64,000 nt of DNA from Orbaceae bacterium ESL0721. GTDB lineage: Bacteria > Pseudomonadota > Gammaproteobacteria > Enterobacterales > Orbaceae. This document shows, piece after piece, positions 55,643 through 63,800 of the stretch. Within the stretch, counting starts at the first letter, position 1. Each line of letters begins with the position of its first letter. The stretch lies in the NCBI GenBank assembly GCA_029433365.1, contig JAQTHZ010000001.1, forward strand, positions 248,001 through 312,000, read 5' to 3'. A program made the translations under genes and the position numbers. The notes under the pieces are model-generated. The model saw only the letters and a program-made list of their open reading frames with translations, was not told the origin of the DNA and did no database searches.

Positions 55643-56722
55643 ATGACCCTAATTCCTGTTTTCAAGCCCGGTACCCACACCGCTGTTGACGGTCGAAAAA
55701 TTACATTTACTTTGGATAACTGTGTTGATTTGGCTGAAAGCTATGATCCAAGTTTATCTGAAGCGCCTGCAGTCATTGGGCACCCTAAGTTAACGGCTCC
55801 AGCATATGGCTGGGCTAAATCATTTGAGATTAAAGACGGTTTAGTCTACGCCAAGCTTGAACAATTGCACCCTGAATTTGCTGAAGCATTTAATGCCGGC
55901 AGCTATAAAAAACGTTCCTTATCTATTTACTTACCTGATTCACCAGGCAACCCTAAACCGGGACACTATTATCCCCGACATATCGGCTTTTTAGGTGCTG
56001 CCGCACCTGCAATTAAGGGGTTACCTGATGCAAACTTTGCTGAATCTGTCGGTGAACAAGGTGCAGCTGAATTTGCGATGGCATTTGATCTCAGAATTAT
56101 CGACACCCTCAGATCATTACGTGAATATTTGATTGAAAAAGAAGGGATCGAAAAAACTGACCAAATTTTACCGACTTGGCGGATTGAATCACTTTCCGAT
56201 CAAGTGGATTTTAAAGTGAATGAATTAACACAGGAGAGTTCAATGACAAAACCCAATGAAATCAATTTTGCAGAGCAACAAGCATCTATTGACGCCAAAA
56301 ATGCCGATTTAGCGACTCGTGAGCAAGCATTACTTGCAAAGGAACAAAAAGCCAAACGTGATGAGTTTGCCTCATTTGCAGATCAGTTAGTTAAAGACGG
56401 AAAATTATTACCCATCCATAAAACATCTGTTATTGAAGTATTTATGTCGCTGGGTAATGAACCCATTTCATTTGCTGAAGGGGATTCCACAATTAGTTGT
56501 TCGCCAGCCGATTTAATCAAAAAAGTGCTAACCGAACGTCCTGCATTTATGGATTTTGCTGAAAAGTCAGCCGCTGATAAAGATCCAAATAACGATGATA
56601 ATAAAGATGATCCAAAAGTCATTGCTGCTAAAGCCAAAAAATATCAACAAGAGCAAAAGGAGAAAGGAAATATCATTTCTATTTCGCAAGCGGTTGAGTA
56701 TGTAACAAAGGATAAAAAATAA
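55643..56722 (+). CDS. Capsid maturation protease (Mu gpI type)
   Basis: A 359-residue two-part protein: N-terminal protease, residues 1 to about 135, and C-terminal scaffold. FKPGTHTAVDGRKITFTLDN, PAVIGHPKLTAPAYGWAKSFEIKDGLVYA and SYKKRSLSIYLP contain the conserved His and Ser expected of Mu-type proteases. The scaffold part from residue 201 is coiled-coil rich (EQQASIDAKNADLATREQALLAKEQ). It is the first gene after the second late promoter. Confidence 0.9.
   Translation: MTLIPVFKPGTHTAVDGRKITFTLDNCVDLAESYDPSLSEAPAVIGHPKLTAPAYGWAKSFEIKDGLVYAKLEQLHPEFAEAFNAGSYKKRSLSIYLPDSPGNPKPGHYYPRHIGFLGAAAPAIKGLPDANFAESVGEQGAAEFAMAFDLRIIDTLRSLREYLIEKEGIEKTDQILPTWRIESLSDQVDFKVNELTQESSMTKPNEINFAEQQASIDAKNADLATREQALLAKEQKAKRDEFASFADQLVKDGKLLPIHKTSVIEVFMSLGNEPISFAEGDSTISCSPADLIKKVLTERPAFMDFAEKSAADKDPNNDDNKDDPKVIAAKAKKYQQEQKEKGNIISISQAVEYVTKDKK
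56243..56722 (+). CDS. Nested in-frame scaffold protein (Mu gpZ type)
   Basis: An internal ATG, codon 201 of the protease gene, has a strong CAGGAGAG site six bases upstream and would give the last 159 residues as a separate scaffold. This part is helical, acidic at the end (PNNDDNKDDPK) and lacks the protease. In Mu, the scaffold gpZ is likewise made from within gene I. Inference from sequence layout. Confidence 0.75.
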   Translation: MTKPNEINFAEQQASIDAKNADLATREQALLAKEQKAKRDEFASFADQLVKDGKLLPIHKTSVIEVFMSLGNEPISFAEGDSTISCSPADLIKKVLTERPAFMDFAEKSAADKDPNNDDNKDDPKVIAAKAKKYQQEQKEKGNIISISQAVEYVTKDKK

Positions 56723-56949
56723 TGGAAAAATTATCATTTGGGCAAAAAGCTGTTGGTATACATTTCACCCCATCAAGTAAAACTGAAGTTGATATTTGTA
56801 AACAACGATTTGCTGATGCTATTGATGAAATGAATGACTTACGAACTAAATCAACATCACAAGAACAAAAGCGTTTATGTTCTGTTGCGATTACAGAGTT
56901 ACAAACTGCACAGATGTGGGCAGTTAAATCTTTTACATGGACTGATTAA
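56722..56949 (+). CDS. Acb2/Tad1-hairpin-like small protein
   Basis: A 75-residue helical protein: FGQKAVGIHFTPSSKTEVDICKQRFADAIDEMNDLR, then QKRLCSVAITELQTAQMWAVKSFTW. The two-helix pattern with A-I-T-E-x-Q-T-A-x-M-W-A-V-K resembles small phage proteins grouped with the Acb2/Tad1 hairpin domain. Members sequester cyclic nucleotides and block CBASS or Thoeris immunity; many in that group are untested. It sits in the late head operon and its start overlaps the protease stop by one base. Match is from memory, so moderate. Confidence 0.55.
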   Translation: MEKLSFGQKAVGIHFTPSSKTEVDICKQRFADAIDEMNDLRTKSTSQEQKRLCSVAITELQTAQMWAVKSFTWTD

Positions 56950-56989
56950 ACCCAGTCTTATTTTGGATCCTAATTGGAGATTATTTGAC

Positions 56990-57349
56990 ATGAATTTTCG
57001 AGGTTTAACAGTCGCAAAAATAGCCGAAGGTGAAGTAAAACCGCGCGTTATTGTTTGTCACGGTAGTAACGAAGGTACTGCAAAACAAGCAATTGATGGT
57101 GTAGAGCTACTAATTGGGGTGTCAACAATCGTTGGTGGTGGGGATGGCGAAGTGTTTGATGTGATCCGCAGTGGATTAGCCTCCATTTTTTATAGTGAAA
57201 CGCTCGCAATCGGCGATCCGATTACTGCCGATGCCAATGGACGTGCTAAAAAAGCCACTACTGGCGATTTTATTATTGGTTATGCTGAAGAAGAAGGTGA
57301 TACCGATGAATTAGGTTCGATTTGGATAGTGCCAGGTAAACATTCCTAA
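56990..57349 (+). CDS. Probable capsid decoration protein (DUF2190-like)
   Basis: A 119-residue beta-rich protein between the Acb2-like gene and the major capsid gene. IRSGLASIFYSETLAIGDPITADANGRAKKA resembles the DUF2190 / head-cement pattern, with GDFIIGYAEEEG near the end. The reading frame is open far upstream, but the ATG at 56990 is preceded by GGAGA. Position before the major capsid gene fits a decoration protein. Confidence 0.75.
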   Translation: MNFRGLTVAKIAEGEVKPRVIVCHGSNEGTAKQAIDGVELLIGVSTIVGGGDGEVFDVIRSGLASIFYSETLAIGDPITADANGRAKKATTGDFIIGYAEEEGDTDELGSIWIVPGKHS

Positions 57350-57395
57350 TAGATCATCAAAACTTAATTATTAACCCATTTTGGAGAATATAACT

Positions 57396-58340
57396 ATGCA
57401 ACGCCCTTTTCCCGTTGAATCGCAACTAACCGCTATCGCCATTGCCTATCGCAATAGTAATTTAATTGCCGACGAAGTTTTACCACGCACTCCCGTTTCT
57501 AGTCCATCATTTAAATGGTTGGAGTATGATTTCTCGGAACGATTTACGTTACCTAATACGAAAGTTGGACGTACTTCACAACCAAATCAAGTTGAATTTG
57601 GTGCGAAGGAAAAAGAGAGTTCTGTCACTGATTATGGATTAGATAGTCCTGTACCGCAGGATGATATTGATACAGCAATCACAGGTTATAACCCGCTTGG
57701 TCATGCGGTCGAAGCCACAACAGATTTAATTTTATTAGATCGTGAAGTAAGAGCTGCCAACGTAATTTTCGACAAAAAAAATTACAACAATACAAAAAAA
57801 TTAACTACACAAGAACAATGGAATAATCCAATTAGCGATCCTGTTTCTTTAATTACTGACGCTTTTGACACAATGATTCAACGCCCTAATATCGGCATAT
57901 TGGGGCGACGTGTAGCTACAATTTTACGCCGTCATCCCAAAATTGTTGCGGCGTATAACGGTAATGCTGGAGAAAATGGACTTGTACCTTTAGGATTTTT
58001 ATCTGATTTATTAGAGTTAGAAGCTATCTATATCGGTGATGCGTTTTTAAATAGTTCTAAACCCGGGAAAGCTCCTTCTTTATTACGTGCATGGGGAAAT
58101 AATGCTTCTTTTATTGTTCGTAACAAACTAGCAAATACCAAAGGTGGGCTTACTTTTGGCTATACTGCACAATTTAAAGATCGTGTTTCAGGTTCAATCG
58201 CTGATCCTGATATTGGCTTGCGTGGCGGTCAACGTGTTCGTGTGGGTGAATCAGTAAAAGAACTGGTAGTTGCAAAAGATGCTGGATATTTATTTGAAGA
58301 AGTGATTCCGACCAAAAATAACGCTTTAGAAAATAGTTAA
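57396..58340 (+). CDS. Major capsid protein
   Basis: A 314-residue major capsid protein. PFPVESQLTAIAIAYRNSNLIADEVLPR and SFKWLEYDFSERFTLP at the N-terminus, then LGRRVATILRRHPKIV and GGQRVRVGESVKELVVAKDAGYLF, fit capsid proteins of Mu-like and lambda-E-like siphoviruses rather than Mu gpT itself. The ATG at 57396 has GGAGA nine bases upstream; the frame also opens at a TTG at 57381, which is less likely. Confidence 0.85.
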   Translation: MQRPFPVESQLTAIAIAYRNSNLIADEVLPRTPVSSPSFKWLEYDFSERFTLPNTKVGRTSQPNQVEFGAKEKESSVTDYGLDSPVPQDDIDTAITGYNPLGHAVEATTDLILLDREVRAANVIFDKKNYNNTKKLTTQEQWNNPISDPVSLITDAFDTMIQRPNIGILGRRVATILRRHPKIVAAYNGNAGENGLVPLGFLSDLLELEAIYIGDAFLNSSKPGKAPSLLRAWGNNASFIVRNKLANTKGGLTFGYTAQFKDRVSGSIADPDIGLRGGQRVRVGESVKELVVAKDAGYLFEEVIPTKNNALENS

Positions 58341-58387
58341 AAAAGTATTCCCGACCATTTATTTTTAATGGTTGGCTTTAAGGAAAT

Positions 58388-58912
58388 ATGATGAGTGCTG
58401 CTTATATTACATTACTGAATTTAGCTGAAAGTCCCGGACTCGTTGAATTGTCACAGTCGGTCGCACAAGATAGAGAAATCCCTGTTGATTGTAAATTGCT
58501 TGAAACTATTATCAATAATCAGGATACGTCTGCATGGTCATATGATGATATAGCAAGCGCTAATGTAGCCATTTCACGTATTAATGAAACTATTACTGAT
58601 GCGCAAGCCGAGATTGATGGCTTTTTACGTCAACGAGGGCATAAGCTGCCGTTAATTAAAGTACCACGGCTATTAACTGATTGGGCACGTATTATTGTGC
58701 GTTATAAGTTGCATCGTAATCGTGTATCAGATGAAAAATCAGATCCGATTGTGCGTGATTATAAGCAAGTGTTCGGTTTTTTAAAACTAGTAGCTGATGG
58801 TAAATATTCTCTTGGTATTGATGATGCTATGCCAATTGGAGGCGGTGCACCGCAACATACTGGACCAGTTCGTGTTTTTAACATGGGTTCACTTAAGGAT
58901 TTCGGACGATGA
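58388..58912 (+). CDS. DUF1320 head-tail connector (Mu gp36 type)
   Basis: A 174-residue protein of the DUF1320 family: AAYITLLNLAES, AISRINETITDAQAEIDGFLRQRGHKLP, RLLTDWARIIVRYKLH. In Mu-like phages this gene follows the capsid gene and is thought to act at the head-tail joint. AAGGAAAT precedes the ATG. Its stop overlaps the next start by four bases (ATGA). Confidence 0.87.
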   Translation: MMSAAYITLLNLAESPGLVELSQSVAQDREIPVDCKLLETIINNQDTSAWSYDDIASANVAISRINETITDAQAEIDGFLRQRGHKLPLIKVPRLLTDWARIIVRYKLHRNRVSDEKSDPIVRDYKQVFGFLKLVADGKYSLGIDDAMPIGGGAPQHTGPVRVFNMGSLKDFGR

Positions 58913-59358
58913 GCAGTGCACCGTTTGATGTATCAGTGATTGCCGAAAAACTAAAAATATTATTGAAAGATAAGACATTAGTTTTTGTCGGTACAAGCGC
59001 TGAATACAGTAAGTTAACAGATTTAACATCAGCACCAACTCCAGCAGCTTATGTATTACTTGGTAAAGAAATGCCCAATGATAAAGCAGTAGGAACAAGA
59101 CAATCTGTTAGCGTGAATTTTGGTGTTGTAGTTGTTGCCCGTGATCTATCAAGCCAAGCAACTAACATCGAAAATGTTAAGCAGTTAGCTAATCCTATAA
59201 TCGGTGCTGTTCGTGATTTACTGATTGGTAAAACTGTGCAATTTATCGATGGTGTTCGTCCAGTAAACTGGGTCGGTGGGCAAACTTTAGGTTTTATTAA
59301 TGGGGTGCTGGTATGGATTGATTCATATCAGACACAACACTTTATCGGTAGCCGATAA
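58909..59358 (+). CDS. Tail terminator-like protein (Gp37 type)
   Basis: A 149-residue protein with an alternation of beta strands and one long helix: IAEKLKILLKDKTLVFVG, PAAYVLLGKEMP, VSVNFGVVVVARDLSS, IGAVRDLLIGK and a final LVWIDSYQTQHF. This is typical of tail-completion/terminator proteins located between the connector and tube genes. Overlap with DUF1320 shows coupling. No sheath gene follows. Confidence 0.75.
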   Translation: MSSAPFDVSVIAEKLKILLKDKTLVFVGTSAEYSKLTDLTSAPTPAAYVLLGKEMPNDKAVGTRQSVSVNFGVVVVARDLSSQATNIENVKQLANPIIGAVRDLLIGKTVQFIDGVRPVNWVGGQTLGFINGVLVWIDSYQTQHFIGSR

Positions 59359-59384
59359 AATAAATTAAAAATTTAGGAGTAATT

Positions 59385-60152
59385 ATGGAAAAGAATGATT
59401 TATTAATGAGTTTACAAGGGCCAATTAATTTGGCCAAGCGAGATGTAAGTTGCATGCCAAACCGTCCAGGTGCTTTCCGACATGTTGGTGTTGCTGATTC
59501 ATGTGAAATGGAATTAAGCGTTGATACAGTTCAACAAAATGAGTCATATACCGGACAACGTTTGCAGGTTGGTGAGCTAACATTAGGTAAAAATGGCACC
59601 CTTAACATGACACTAAAAGATTGGTCAATTGAGAACCTAGCCTTAGCTCTTTATGGCGAAGTGATCACAGTAGCATCAGGCATTATCACTGATGAAGCAT
59701 TACCAAGTCGGCTTGTTGTTGGTGATCGTATTAAATTAGCCCATCCTTTTGTTGCTGATGTTGAGCTTAAAGATGCTAGTCATACAACACTAGTAGAGGG
59801 AACTGATTACGTTATTGAATCCGCGCATGCAGGACTGATCAAATTACTCTCAACAGACGCACTAACTGCTACTGTTGACTACTCTTATGCTAAAACAGAA
59901 AGCCTCGGTATTTTCACACGTCAACCGCCAGAACGTTGGTTTATGTTAGATGGCATTAACACTGACCAAGAAGATTCGCATGTGATTGTCGAACTATTCC
60001 GTGTCAAATTTAATCCCGTTTCTAATTTTACCCTATTACATAATGAAGGATATGGAGAACTCGCCTTATCTGCAACGGTATTAGCGGATATGACACAGAC
60101 CAAAGATAACATGCTTGGCTATTTCGGTTCTTATACCCAAAAAGCGGAATAA
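59385..60152 (+). CDS. Tail tube protein
   Basis: A 255-residue protein resembling siphovirus tail tubes: GAFRHVGVADSCEMELSVD, GELTLGKNGTLNMTLKDWS, a central beta-rich domain (VEGTDYVIE), and VIVELFRVKFNPVSNFTLL near the end. TTAGGAG precedes the ATG. Position directly before the frameshifted chaperone and tape measure is the standard order for long tails, and the lack of a sheath gene between terminator and tube predicts a non-contractile tail. Confidence 0.8.
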   Translation: MEKNDLLMSLQGPINLAKRDVSCMPNRPGAFRHVGVADSCEMELSVDTVQQNESYTGQRLQVGELTLGKNGTLNMTLKDWSIENLALALYGEVITVASGIITDEALPSRLVVGDRIKLAHPFVADVELKDASHTTLVEGTDYVIESAHAGLIKLLSTDALTATVDYSYAKTESLGIFTRQPPERWFMLDGINTDQEDSHVIVELFRVKFNPVSNFTLLHNEGYGELALSATVLADMTQTKDNMLGYFGSYTQKAE

Positions 60153-60168
60153 CAGTTAATAAAAAATT

Positions 60169-60186
60169 GCGGTGAGTGATCACCGC
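60169..60186 (+). promoter_or_regulatory. Small hairpin before tail chaperone
   Basis: GCGGTGA pairs with TCACCGC around a GTGA loop. It follows the tail tube stop by 16 bases and lacks a strong T run, so it may be a processing or attenuation element separating the abundant tube message from downstream genes. Confidence 0.5.
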
Positions 60187-60210
60187 TTAAATAAGTATCA
60201 GGTGATCAAA

Positions 60211-60624
60211 ATGGCAGAAAAAGTGATTCAAAAAGAGCAACAAGATGATTTGGCAATTTTAATGCCAAATCGTGAAATTAGTATAGCCGGTGAAACGATC
60301 ACCGTCCGTGAATATTCATTTAAAGATGCGTTAACAATTGGTGCTGAGATTGAGCAGTTTACTGTACTTATTGTGGCTGCTATGAATGAATCAAATAAAT
60401 TAACTATTGAACAAGCCGATGCATTGATTATTGATAATTTAACACTGGTTAATTCACTAATTAGCATTGCGATTAATAAGCCAGTTAGTTTTATTGAATC
60501 TTTAAGTTACACAGATGGATTGCAACTATTAGATTGGTGGTGGGTGGTCAATTCCGCTTTTTTTATGAACGCGGTAACGCGCAGAATCATCCGCCAAAAC
60601 GCAATAAACCAGGCAAAACCGTAA
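60211..60624 (+). CDS. Tail assembly chaperone, short form
   Basis: A 137-residue helical protein that keeps tape measure soluble before tail assembly (role of lambda gpG). ILMPNREISIAGETITVREYSFKDALTIG is followed by helices ending LLDWWWVVNSAFF. The frame opens at a GTG at 60172, but the ATG at 60211 has an excellent AGGTGA site. It overlaps a second frame by 91 bases, and both are joined by a slippery site. Confidence 0.85.
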   Translation: MAEKVIQKEQQDDLAILMPNREISIAGETITVREYSFKDALTIGAEIEQFTVLIVAAMNESNKLTIEQADALIIDNLTLVNSLISIAINKPVSFIESLSYTDGLQLLDWWWVVNSAFFMNAVTRRIIRQNAINQAKP

Positions 60625-60836
60625 GTTGGGGCGATGTTTTTACACTATTAATTAAAAACGGGCACAACGCACAGCAATTACCTAACTATACCACACGGCA
60701 ACTGTTGCTCTATTACGACAAACTTATCAAACAGCAGCAGCAAGAACGGGCTAACCAGATCGAAGATATTTGTATCGGCTTTAATGGTGGTAAACAAGTC
60801 ACAACATTTGTAAAACAGTTACGCGGAGAGCAATAA
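60211..60836 (+). CDS. Tail assembly chaperone, frameshifted long form (gpGT type)
   Basis: By -1 slippage at 60558-60564 the first 118 residues of the chaperone are fused to the frame YERGNAQNHPPKRNKPGKT, giving about 208 residues. The added part has VSWGDVFTLLIKNGHNAQQL, a Gln-rich helix and FNGGKQVTTFVKQL. In lambda, the equivalent gpGT binds the tape measure and tube. The second frame has an ATG at 60534 but no ribosome-binding site near it. The tape measure follows after two bases. Confidence 0.8.
60558..60564 (+). promoter_or_regulatory. Programmed -1 frameshift site
   Basis: In the zero frame the sequence reads GC-T TTT TTT ATG: a perfect X-XXY-YYZ heptamer of T. Five bases later CGCG-GTAA-CGCG forms a short GC stem with a GNRA loop as stimulator. 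Slippage into the -1 frame leads straight into the open frame ending at 60836. Confidence 0.85.
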
Positions 60837-60838
60837 AA

Positions 60839-63800
60839 ATGGCAAATAAGGATATGAATATTGCAATGAAGTTCACAGCTGATGTGAACCGAGCAAAAGA
60901 TAATATCAGTCAATTGAATGCTGACCTTAAAGAGTCAGCAAGTGTTGTTCAAGATGCTAACAAAAAGAATGCTCAAAGTTATAAGGATGTTTATACAGCA
61001 CAGACAGAAGCAATGAACCGGGGTACTCGTGCTGCAGCAGAAATAGAAAAACAATCCAAGGCACAAGAAACGGCGGCAAAAGCTGCTCAAGTTCATCAAA
61101 AAGAGGTTGAAAAATTACGTAACGGGCTAGATAAACTGCTGGGCAGTATTGATCCAGCAACCAAAGGGTTAGGTCGACTCGATGAATTAGAAAGCAAACT
61201 CCGTCAATCTAAAAAAGCGGGTATTCTTGATAATGATACCTTTGATGATTATCTTGGTAAAATCAATAACCAGCGTGCCGCACTTTCAACTGTCAATTCA
61301 TTAAGTGAGGGTACCAAAAAATTAACACTTAATACAAAAACATCCCGACGTGAACTTAAATCATTTATTCAGCAATTAACCAGCGGCAATTTTGGTAATG
61401 CCGGTAATGCATTATTCAATCTAGGTAATACCACTGGACTACTGCCTCCTCTCTTTACCGCAGCAACTCTATCAGTAGGTGCATTTATTGCCGTAACATA
61501 TGGCATTATAAAAGTAATTGTTAGTTTAGCAGCTGAGCAAGAACGATTTAATCGTGCACTAGCAGCCACCGGAAACTATGCTGGCACCACGGCCGGTAAT
61601 CTAGCAGCAATGTCAAATCGTATCGGTAAAATCAACAGCAATTACAGTGATACGAGCAAAGTGATCACTGATCTGGCCGGAAAAGGTAATCTTACTGCGA
61701 AATCAATAGAAAATATTGCTGCAGCATCAGCATATATGTCAGCCGTTACTGGAGAAAATGCGCAGGACACAATCAAATCATTTAATAATATTCAAGATTC
61801 TGTTACAAAATGGGCACTTGAAAGTAATGAACAATACCACTGGCTTGATCTGGCGACCTATCAGCGTATTGCAACACTGGAAGAACAAGGCAATACTGAA
61901 GAAGCAATTGCGGTGGCAACAGGTAGATATGCGTCAGTCATGGAACAACGCGCAAAAGACATGGAAAATCAGCTGAATTGGTTGTCAAGAGGGTGGAAAA
62001 ATCTAACTAATGATATTAGTGATTCTCTTGATGTTTTTTCATATCTTTCCCGTAGTGCATTGTCACTAAGTAGTGATGATGAAGAGCTTTCTCGGCTTGA
62101 AAACATGAAAGCTGAATTTGAAAAAAAAGTTGATGATTTAAAATCAAATAACGGCTCAAGTGGATGGATACAGCTGTACAGCAGAGATATAGAGAAACTA
62201 CAGAAAGATATTGATAAACTGAAAGAGAAATTAAAACCAAAACAAGATAAAACACGTTTAGATAATGAACAACAAAAAATTAATGATAGAGCAAACGACT
62301 CACAAAAAAAACTTTCAGAACAGTGGAAACAAAATCGCACTGAGACTGAAAAACAGGCTGATGCAGTTGAAAATTTACGTAAAAATTATGAAGCGCTCTG
62401 GGCAACTGTAAAGGGTCGAGAATCACTACAAAAAAAAGGCGTTATGTCTGAAGACGGTAAAACCTTTTCAGGAGGTCAATATGATAAGGATAATAAACAG
62501 ATCACAGATAGTGGACTTGAAAAATATAATGAAAATTTAGCAAGAAGTATACAGTTAGAAAAAGAGCACACAACGCTTGCGAAAGTGATGTTTGACATCA
62601 CCAAAGGACAGTATAAAAACGCCAGTAAAGAAGAAAAAGATAGAGCCATTGCGCTTGCTAAACAGATTGATGCGCAGAAAGCAGCAAACAAAGAAAAAAA
62701 TAAAAAGGTCAAAGATCCGTCTCTCAATAATGACAAAACTAATTTAGGATTGCAACAACAACTTAACCAATTGCTTTATGGCACAAAGGCAAGTGGTGAA
62801 GCTGTTGGACAGTGGTATAACAATTTACTAGCACAATTTAAAAAAACGGGTAATAACAAAGGGATTAATTTAATCGATCAACTATTACCATTAAAAAAGG
62901 CAGAAGCAAATTTAGATGAAATCATAACTAAAATTCAGCAGCAACAATCTAAGCAAGCGACAACAGAGCAAACGATACAAGCCCAAGTAGTAAATGGTGT
63001 TATTACCCAGATCGAAGCGCAAAATCAGTTAGTTGATGTACATAAAAAAAGTGCCGAAGAGTTAAAACAGTATCTACCTATTTTACAACAGATGACGACA
63101 TTACCCGGCAAAGCAAGTGAAGATGCTCAAAAAGCATTAGTGGCGCTGAAGTTACAAATTTCTGGACTACAGCAGACCACAGATGCACTTACCAATGCAT
63201 TTAAAAATGGGTTGCAAAATGGCATTCAAAGCAGCTTAGAGGGTTTGGCAAGAGGAACATTTAAGTTAAATGATGCTCTGCTTAATCTCGTGCAAAGTAT
63301 TGCCAGCTCAATGGCACAAATTGCAAGCAAGGGCTTAGCAGAAATGGCAATGAATGGCCTTGGCAAATTATTTAATTCATCGAACGAAGCAGATGAATCA
63401 GATGGTACTGACACAAAAATAAAAACCTCATTAGTGGAAGGTAGTACAATATTAACAACTGCCATGGATGCGTCATTTGCTAAAGGTGCGATGTTAATTA
63501 GCAATGCTGCAGGGCAAACTACTGCGACAACACCTGAAATTCAAGGTACTCCCCTAGTAGAACCTGTTGCAACTACACCCGTAAAAGGAGTTCAAGATCA
63601 AGTATCAGCTAAGGCATCAGCGCAAGCATCAGCCCAAATGGGCGACGCTATTACTTCTGCAGCGTCATCAGGCGCAGTTTCATTAGGTACAGCTATTGCC
63701 ACCTCAGCTGCAACGGGATCCAATATTTTCTCGGCTGCACTCAATTCGGTCTTTTCAACAGCCATATCAAGCATTATGTCAGCGATGGCAAGCAGTACTT

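Noticed and set aside
57336-57356. Possible third late promoter before the capsid gene (ACATTCCTAA then TAGATCAT)
   Set aside because: It resembles part of the late promoter block at 47441-47462, but the dyad is missing, spacing differs, and most of it lies in the end of the decoration gene.
60534-60836. Independent gene starting at 60534
   Set aside because: No ribosome-binding site near the ATG, and the slippery heptamer in frame explains the second frame better.
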